Assembly: GCA_016932035.1 (NCBI GenBank)
Contig: JAFGDR010000064.1
Span: 1-50,478, forward strand
DNA length: 50,478 nucleotides
Source of the DNA: Candidatus Cloacimonadota bacterium
GTDB lineage: Bacteria > Cloacimonadota > Cloacimonadia > JGIOTU-2
Direction of reading: 5' to 3'
Positions 45,968-50,478 of this stretch are shown in pieces; the first letter of the stretch is position 1; the number at the start of each line of letters is the position of its first letter. A model generated the notes under the pieces. That model was not told the origin of the DNA. It did not search any database and worked only from the letters and a program-made list of their open reading frames with translations. A program made the translations under genes and the position numbers.

Positions 45968-46939
45968 ATGAAAAAACAGCAAGAGATTAAAGATATTTTA
46001 CATAAAGAAGCTCAGGCAGTAAGAGTCATAGCTGATAAGGTTGATTATACTGCCGACAGAGCACTGGAACTGATCCTTCATTGTAAAGGAAAGATTGTCA
46101 TTACTGGAATGGGTAAAACAGGTATAATTGGAAGAAAGATCTCTGCCACGTTTGCAAGTACCGGAACACCATCCATCTTTCTCCATCCGGCAGAAGCAAT
46201 TCATGGCGATCTTGGTATGGTTGATGAAAAAGATGTTGTCATGATCATTTCAAATAGCGGTGAAACGTCTGAACTAGTCGAGATCATACCTTATTTTAAG
46301 AACAAAAATATACCTGTGATCTCACTAACGGGCAATACTCATTCGACAACTGCGAAGATGAGTGATGTGGTCATTGATATCGGTGTGCCAAAGGAATTCG
46401 AACCTCTAGGACTCGTCCCTATGGCAAGTACGACAACTGCATTGGCAATGGGAAATGCGCTTGCAACGATCATTTTGCAGGAGAAGAAATTCTGTCAGGA
46501 GGATTATGCATTGCTTCACCCGGGCGGTTCGATCGGAAAACGTCTTCTGCTTGCAGTAAATGATCTTATGCATACAGGAGGAGAGAACCCGGTCATTCAA
46601 GAAAGTGCAACACTCAAAGAAGCCATACTTATTATGACATCGAAGGGATTGGGTTGCGTAAGTATTATTGATAAGTATGGAAAACTGACTGGAATTATTA
46701 CTGATGGTGATCTGCGTAGGATCTTTCAGAACTTTGAAAGCCCGTTTCATGAAAAAGTTCAGCTTCTCATGACCAAAAATCCAAAATCGATTACACCTGA
46801 AACATCGGGCATCAAAGCTCTTGAGACTATGGAAACTTATTCTATAACCATGATACCTGTGGTTGACGAAGAACATAAACCAATCGCTATGCTTCACATG
46901 CACGATCTTGTTCGGGCAGGCATTGTAACAGAACATTAG
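45968..46939 (+). CDS. kdsD: Arabinose-5-phosphate isomerase (KdsD/KpsF)
   Basis: A 323-residue cytosolic isomerase that turns ribulose-5-phosphate into arabinose-5-phosphate, the precursor of Kdo in the LPS core. The SIS domain (residues 30-180) has GMGKTGIIGRKISATFASTGTPS, HPAEAIHGDLGMV and ISNSGETSEL; catalytic-region His80 is in the HGDLG motif. LHPGGSIGKRLL (near 183) precedes two CBS domains (about 205-260 and 270-323). The length matches E. coli KdsD (328). It begins a plus-strand pair with argF; a TTGACG-based promoter may serve both. Confidence 0.95.
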   Translation: MKKQQEIKDILHKEAQAVRVIADKVDYTADRALELILHCKGKIVITGMGKTGIIGRKISATFASTGTPSIFLHPAEAIHGDLGMVDEKDVVMIISNSGETSELVEIIPYFKNKNIPVISLTGNTHSTTAKMSDVVIDIGVPKEFEPLGLVPMASTTTALAMGNALATIILQEKKFCQEDYALLHPGGSIGKRLLLAVNDLMHTGGENPVIQESATLKEAILIMTSKGLGCVSIIDKYGKLTGIITDGDLRRIFQNFESPFHEKVQLLMTKNPKSITPETSGIKALETMETYSITMIPVVDEEHKPIAMLHMHDLVRAGIVTEH

Positions 46940-46953
46940 AAAGCGGAGGATAC

Positions 46954-47931
46954 ATGACTGTAAATTTGAAAGGAAGAAGTCTGTTAACATTGAAGGATTA
47001 TTCAAAACAGGAGATCCTTCATCTTATTAATTATGCACTTGAACTCAAGGAACATAAAGCACATGGCACATTAAAGAAAAAACTCGAAGGGAAGAATATA
47101 GCACTTCTTTTTGAGAAAAGCTCCACAAGAACACGCTGTGCATTTGTAACCGCTGCGGTCAATGAAGGGGCTCACACGGAATATTTGGGAAAGAATGATA
47201 TTCAACTTGGCGGTAAAGAGACGATCGAGGATACAGCAAGAGTACTCGGAAGAATGTTCGATGCGATCGAATTCCGTGGATTCAAACAGAAAAGTGTTGA
47301 ATTACTTGCAGAATATTCTGGTGTACCTGTATGGAATGGATTGACCGATCTTTACCATCCAACACAAATTTTAGCTGATTTCATGACCGTGAAAGAGGAG
47401 CTTGGTTCTCTTGAAGATATAACATTTGCCTATGTTGGCGATGGCAGGAATAATGTTGCAAATTCTCTCATGATCGGCGCTGCAAAGATCGGGATGGATT
47501 TTCGTATTGTTGCACCAAAAGTCCTTTTTCCGGATCCTAAACTCGTGGATGAATGTAAAAAATATGCTGAAGCAAGCGGTGCTCGTATTACGGTCACGGA
47601 CTCAATTGAAAAGGGTGTAACAAAGTGTGATGTTATCTACACCGATATCTGGGCTTCGATGGGAGAAGAAGATAAGATACCCGAGCGAATCAATGTACTG
47701 AAGCCCTATAAAATAACCATGAATATGTTGAAAATGACGAAGAAGGAGAATGTGATATTCCTGCATTGCCTTCCATCATTTCATAACCTGAAAACAGGTG
47801 TTGCACAAAAATATCCTGATATTTGTGAGGTCGAAGACGATGTATTCGAAAGCAGGTTCTCAAAAGTCTTTGACCAGGCAGAAAATCGATTGTGGACGAT
47901 CGAAGCTTTGATGGTGGCTACATTAACATAG
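46954..47931 (+). CDS. argF: Ornithine carbamoyltransferase
   Basis: A 325-residue trimeric enzyme joining carbamoyl phosphate and ornithine into citrulline, for arginine synthesis or, in reverse, for arginine or citrulline fermentation. The carbamoyl-phosphate motif is SSTRTR (56-61), with HPTQILADF (135-143), the ornithine-loop region WASMGEE and the catalytic Cys motif HCLPSFH. The HCLP motif marks ornithine rather than aspartate carbamoyltransferase. Standard length. GCGGAGG precedes the ATG, 14 bases after kdsD. No other arg gene is in the window. A terminator-like stem follows. Confidence 0.95.
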   Translation: MTVNLKGRSLLTLKDYSKQEILHLINYALELKEHKAHGTLKKKLEGKNIALLFEKSSTRTRCAFVTAAVNEGAHTEYLGKNDIQLGGKETIEDTARVLGRMFDAIEFRGFKQKSVELLAEYSGVPVWNGLTDLYHPTQILADFMTVKEELGSLEDITFAYVGDGRNNVANSLMIGAAKIGMDFRIVAPKVLFPDPKLVDECKKYAEASGARITVTDSIEKGVTKCDVIYTDIWASMGEEDKIPERINVLKPYKITMNMLKMTKKENVIFLHCLPSFHNLKTGVAQKYPDICEVEDDVFESRFSKVFDQAENRLWTIEALMVATLT

Positions 47932-47960
47932 TTTTACGTAGAGCACTCAAGACAATGCTT

Positions 47961-48000
47961 CCACGCAGAGATCGCTGAGAAGACGCAAAATACCCAAAGT
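47961..48000. repeat. Short degenerate repeat island of CGCnnAG-like units
   Basis: Three 7-base units CGCAGAG (47964-47970), CGCTGAG (47973-47979) and CGCAAAA (47984-47990) sit at close spacing after argF. They resemble the 'ACGCAGAGA' type of intergenic repeats seen in unrelated bacterial genomes. Only three units are present, so this is suggestive. Confidence 0.4.
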
Positions 48001-48009
48001 AAAATTAAG

Positions 48010-48046
48010 AACCGTCAGAGACCACCCCCTGACGGTTGTTTAATTT
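48010..48046 (+). terminator. Terminator-like stem after argF
   Basis: AACCGTCAG (48010-48018) pairs with CTGACGGTT (48029-48037) around a ten-base loop, followed by the T-rich TGTTTAATTT. It lies about 80 bases after the argF stop and probably ends the kdsD-argF transcript. Confidence 0.75.
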
Positions 48047-48054
48047 CTGATGGA

Positions 48055-48089
48055 CTGGACTTCATCGCCATTTGGCAGATGGAGTTCAG
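48055..48089. repeat. Strong imperfect hairpin without a T tract
   Basis: The arm 48055-48069 pairs with 48074-48089 through 15 base pairs (two G-T wobbles) with one bulged A and a four-base loop. No U run follows on either strand, so it is not a simple terminator. Possible roles are an RNA element or a REP-like unit. Confidence 0.65.
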
Positions 48090-48096
48090 AACATGG

Positions 48097-48138
48097 TGAA
48101 TAGGGAATAATGAATATTGATTGAAGATTGGATAATTC
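48097..48138. repeat. Degenerate 7-base periodic repeat
   Basis: Six consecutive 7-base units of the form (t/g/a)(g/t)A(A/T)T(a/g/t)n run without a break: TGAATAG, GGAATAA, TGAATAT, TGATTGA, AGATTGG, ATAATTC. It lies just after the hairpin. Confidence 0.45.
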
Positions 48139-48178
48139 AACCAGCTTACGATTTGATCGACTGGGGCAATTCCCAGAA

Positions 48179-48209
48179 TTGACCATGATATATTTAAAAC
48201 ATAATTTTG
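48179..48209 (+). promoter_or_regulatory. Orphan promoter-like sequence
   Basis: TTGACC (48179-48184) and TAATTT (48202-48207) are spaced by 17 bases, and the second box reads TAATTTTG, matching the Bacteroidota-type TAnnTTTG. No plus-strand gene lies downstream. It could start a small or antisense RNA, or be chance in AT-rich DNA. Confidence 0.3.
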
Positions 48210-48250
48210 TGAAATAAACAGCGAATATCTGCCTGATTAGAGTGCTTTAA

Positions 48251-48289
48251 TAAAAAAAATCCTGGCAACCATTTCGGTCACCAGGATTT
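48251..48289 (-). terminator. Intrinsic terminator of the large secreted protein gene
   Basis: AAATCCTGG (48257-48265) pairs with CCAGGATTT (48281-48289), with an inner ACC/GGT step. On the minus strand it ends in eight T (48259 to 48252). It lies 22 bases past the stop at 48311. Confidence 0.92.
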
Positions 48290-48310
48290 GTATTCGTTGT
48301 GCGATTATGT

Positions 48311-50368
48311 TTATTGAATAACGAGTTTCTTTGTTTCCTGATAGTTTTCGGTCTTAAGCTGATAGAAATATACACCATTGGCAAGATCGTTCACATGCCA
48401 ATTTCTGGAATAATCATGAACCATCATATCTTCATTAATGACTTCCTGTACCAGCTTACCCGTGATATCATAGATCTTCAGAGAAACAGGACGCAGTGTT
48501 CCTTCAAGTCCACCGATCATGAAGTCGAAGGTCACATTCTGACCAACGCTCACAGGATTCGGGAAGACATCATTGAGGAATGAATGAACAACGGTGTTAA
48601 GCTGTCCGTCACCATCGACGTCAACCGGATCGTACTGAATTGAACCGTATACGTCGGTTGTGCCACCATAATTTACTGATTCGAGCCAGTAGTAATATGT
48701 TGTATATAATGCATCAGCTGTTTCGTCAATGAATGAATATTCATGGGGCTGAGTTGTCGTTCCATGTCCTGGAATCAATGAAATATTTACTCTCTCAGAG
48801 TTATCGATATTATTATCGTAGGAACGATAAATATTGAAACCGATAACGTCTGTTTCTGAGGCAGTTGCCCACTGGATAGTAACGTAGTCGTTTGCATAAA
48901 CAGCAGTGAAAGAAGAAAGTTCGACTGGAAGTGTGCCATCAGGATAGAAATCTGAAAATGCACGTGGGAAGATTTGATAACCAGAATCATAAGGAGAAGA
49001 ATAATCATATTGCGAAGCGATTGCAACTACATCTTGTGGCCATGTGGGTTCAGGGTTTTCATCAATGTCCGTATCGCCATCGATTCTAAGAGTAAGATCA
49101 TCAATCCCCCCATCATTCATTGTAAGGTTCTCATTACCTCCCCATGTTCCATCTACTTTGTCAAGATGTTGTATGCCGATTAGCATTCCTTCATAATACT
49201 CAGGATTTGCTAAGAATTGAGCTATAGTAATTATTGCTGGAGCTGGCATTGTTCCTGCACCGTTATCAGTTATATCTGAAGCGCCACCAGGGATTAATTC
49301 TGCTTTACCATTATATTGGTCTAAATAACCTACAGCAGTGTAACTGTTTCCTGCAGTTATTGATTCTATGCCATACTTAAATAGATTTATACCGCCATAA
49401 GAATCTTGAAGATAAACATCCAGATTAGAGGTAGAAAAAACACCACTAGCAACTGTTGCGATACCAGTAATTCTAGCATAATAATCATTATATACTAATA
49501 CACCACTACCATCAACTTCACGAATATCACCAGCTGCATTAGAAATTGGACTTGTTCCCCAGAATAGGCCATATGTAGAACTTGTGACATTTGCTTTTGC
49601 ATTATCAGTAACATCGATGTAATATGAGACACATTCACCATCGTTTTGAGCTACAATTGTACCACTATATGAATCATCACCAGCAGAAGACATAGATATA
49701 TCTGACTGAGCTGCACCTTCCCAGAACCATTTTATAACAGCATTATAAGGAGGTGTGCCACCAGTGATATCACATGTAATGTCACAAGACTGGGCAGCTG
49801 TTGGAACAGTATATTCACGACCAACATTGCTTATTGCGAGGGCACTAGTGCTTTGAGGTTCAAAAGAAACATCGTCAACAAGTACTGTTGCAGATCCTGG
49901 GAATGGAGATACATCATAAAATCTAATTTGCATATATGCTGTTGTATAGTCAGGACCAACATTACCGCTGTAAGATATTTCCTGCCAAGAATCTTGGTCT
50001 ACACTGTAACTACCATAATAATTATATCCACCTGAAGGACCGTTATAACAGATACTCAATCTAGCTCGTCCACCTGCATCATTATCATAAATCCAAACAG
50101 AAGCATTAATTGCAGCTCCACCCGTTACCGAAAAAGTATTTGAACGTAAGTCTTGGTTAGAAGTTGATGTCCAGGTTACTTCACAACTTGATGAACCACT
50201 ATGAACGTTTGTTGTATTTTGAGTTAATGTTATACTTCCTCCTGAAGTGGTCCAATCGTCAGGTGAGCCAGCAGTCCAATTTTCGAAACCAGGATTATCA
50301 ACCATATTGTCACCAAAACAAAGTGATGCAATGAATAGAAATGAAACAAATATTATTACTTTTTTCAT
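48311..50368 (-). CDS. Multidomain secreted protein with T9SS-like sorting domain
   Basis: About 685 residues from the ATG at 50366-50368 (AAAGGA before it; signal peptide MKKVIIFVSFLFIASLCFG). Domains in order, numbered from that start: a carbohydrate-binding-like jellyroll (about 22-172, NPGFENWTAGSPDDW and VLVDDVSFEP); an Ig-like segment (about 176-270); an OB-fold-like region (about 280-475, DYYARITGIATV and YLQDSYGGINLF), like DUF5689/nuclease-associated OB domains; a fibronectin-like unit beginning LPVELSSFTA (480-575); and a sorting domain (VFPNPVSVGQN to KKLVIQ). No catalytic motif is seen. It is likely a surface or released glycan-binding protein. It is transcribed alone and ends at a strong terminator. 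The promoter lies at the window edge. Confidence 0.82.
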   Translation of the reverse strand: MKKVIIFVSFLFIASLCFGDNMVDNPGFENWTAGSPDDWTTSGGSITLTQNTTNVHSGSSSCEVTWTSTSNQDLRSNTFSVTGGAAINASVWIYDNDAGGRARLSICYNGPSGGYNYYGSYSVDQDSWQEISYSGNVGPDYTTAYMQIRFYDVSPFPGSATVLVDDVSFEPQSTSALAISNVGREYTVPTAAQSCDITCDITGGTPPYNAVIKWFWEGAAQSDISMSSAGDDSYSGTIVAQNDGECVSYYIDVTDNAKANVTSSTYGLFWGTSPISNAAGDIREVDGSGVLVYNDYYARITGIATVASGVFSTSNLDVYLQDSYGGINLFKYGIESITAGNSYTAVGYLDQYNGKAELIPGGASDITDNGAGTMPAPAIITIAQFLANPEYYEGMLIGIQHLDKVDGTWGGNENLTMNDGGIDDLTLRIDGDTDIDENPEPTWPQDVVAIASQYDYSSPYDSGYQIFPRAFSDFYPDGTLPVELSSFTAVYANDYVTIQWATASETDVIGFNIYRSYDNNIDNSERVNISLIPGHGTTTQPHEYSFIDETADALYTTYYYWLESVNYGGTTDVYGSIQYDPVDVDGDGQLNTVVHSFLNDVFPNPVSVGQNVTFDFMIGGLEGTLRPVSLKIYDITGKLVQEVINEDMMVHDYSRNWHVNDLANGVYFYQLKTENYQETKKLVIQ

Positions 50369-50478
50369 TCTTTTTCCTTTCATATCTTTTTTTTTAGTTA
50401 TCATATTTATATATTGCCCATTATTATTTACTTTTTTAAAATTCTGTTAATTTAAAAGAAAAATAAATTACTTTGTCA

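Noticed and set aside
45844-45969. 42-residue N-terminal extension of the M23 protein
   Set aside because: It overlaps the kdsD start and hides the signal peptide. The ATG at 45843 has GGAG.
46406-47005. 199-residue minus-strand open frame
   Set aside because: It lies opposite kdsD and the start of argF, both clear genes, and its translation has no recognisable domain.
1-50478. tRNA, rRNA, CRISPR array, insertion sequence or prophage
   Set aside because: No tRNA T-loop pattern with matching acceptor stem, no regularly spaced repeat-spacer array, and no transposase or integrase was found on reading both strands.

Overview
The window is AT-rich chromosomal DNA from a Gram-negative (diderm) bacterium. 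It carries LPS genes (lpxD, an lpxC-fabZ fusion, lpxA, lptD, kdsD), Bam/Tam outer-membrane biogenesis genes, and three secreted proteins ending in a type IX secretion (T9SS)-like sorting domain. The lpxC-fabZ fusion, the PorV-like protein, the many short overlapping lipoprotein genes and a butyrate kinase point to the FCB superphylum. Candidatus Cloacimonadota is my best guess, by inference only, since no rRNA or tRNA gene is present to prove it. No mobile element, CRISPR array or phage was seen.

Layout. Positions 15-3641 (minus): butyrate kinase, TagD-like cytidylyltransferase and two glycosyltransferases. Positions 3745-5670 (minus): two tandem paralogous outer-membrane proteins of an unnamed family. 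Positions 5821-12408 (minus): a tightly packed unit of a WecA/MraY-type sugar-phosphate transferase, TPR lipoprotein, small membrane protein, small lipoprotein, PcrA helicase and PorV-like barrel. Positions 12537-16975 (plus): the classic cmk-plsC-ispH-rpsA cluster, with a very acidic extension on S1. Positions 17029-20357 (minus): a lipoprotein of the endonuclease/exonuclease/phosphatase fold, then LptD. Positions 20515-25525 (plus): a large GH13 protein, a beta-helix lipoprotein and a methyltransferase, translationally coupled. Positions 25608-32635: a PEGA-like protein, LolC/E-LolD and TamB. Positions 32954-39000: bamA, skp-like ompH, lpxD, lpxC-fabZ and lpxA. Positions 39096-40556: HU and dnaN. 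Positions 40615-45843 (minus): hflX, an unusual Cys/His-rich secreted protein and an M23 peptidase. Positions 45968-47931 (plus): kdsD and argF. Positions 48311-50368 (minus): a large multidomain secreted protein.

Taken together the window is mostly a cell-envelope neighbourhood: lipid A synthesis and export, lipoprotein release, barrel assembly, and surface proteins. The most unusual items are: the 585-residue protein at 41941-43698, which has a cytosolic-looking Cys-rich front half, a signal-peptide-like segment in mid-protein, and two copies of a CxxC / NMG / HNP / ALHxMxHG module; the paired outer-membrane paralogs; the GH13-beta-helix-methyltransferase unit; the Glu-rich S1 extension with a hairpin over the rpsA ribosome-binding site; and a structured noncoding stretch (47961-48209) with a strong hairpin and two short degenerate repeat islands.
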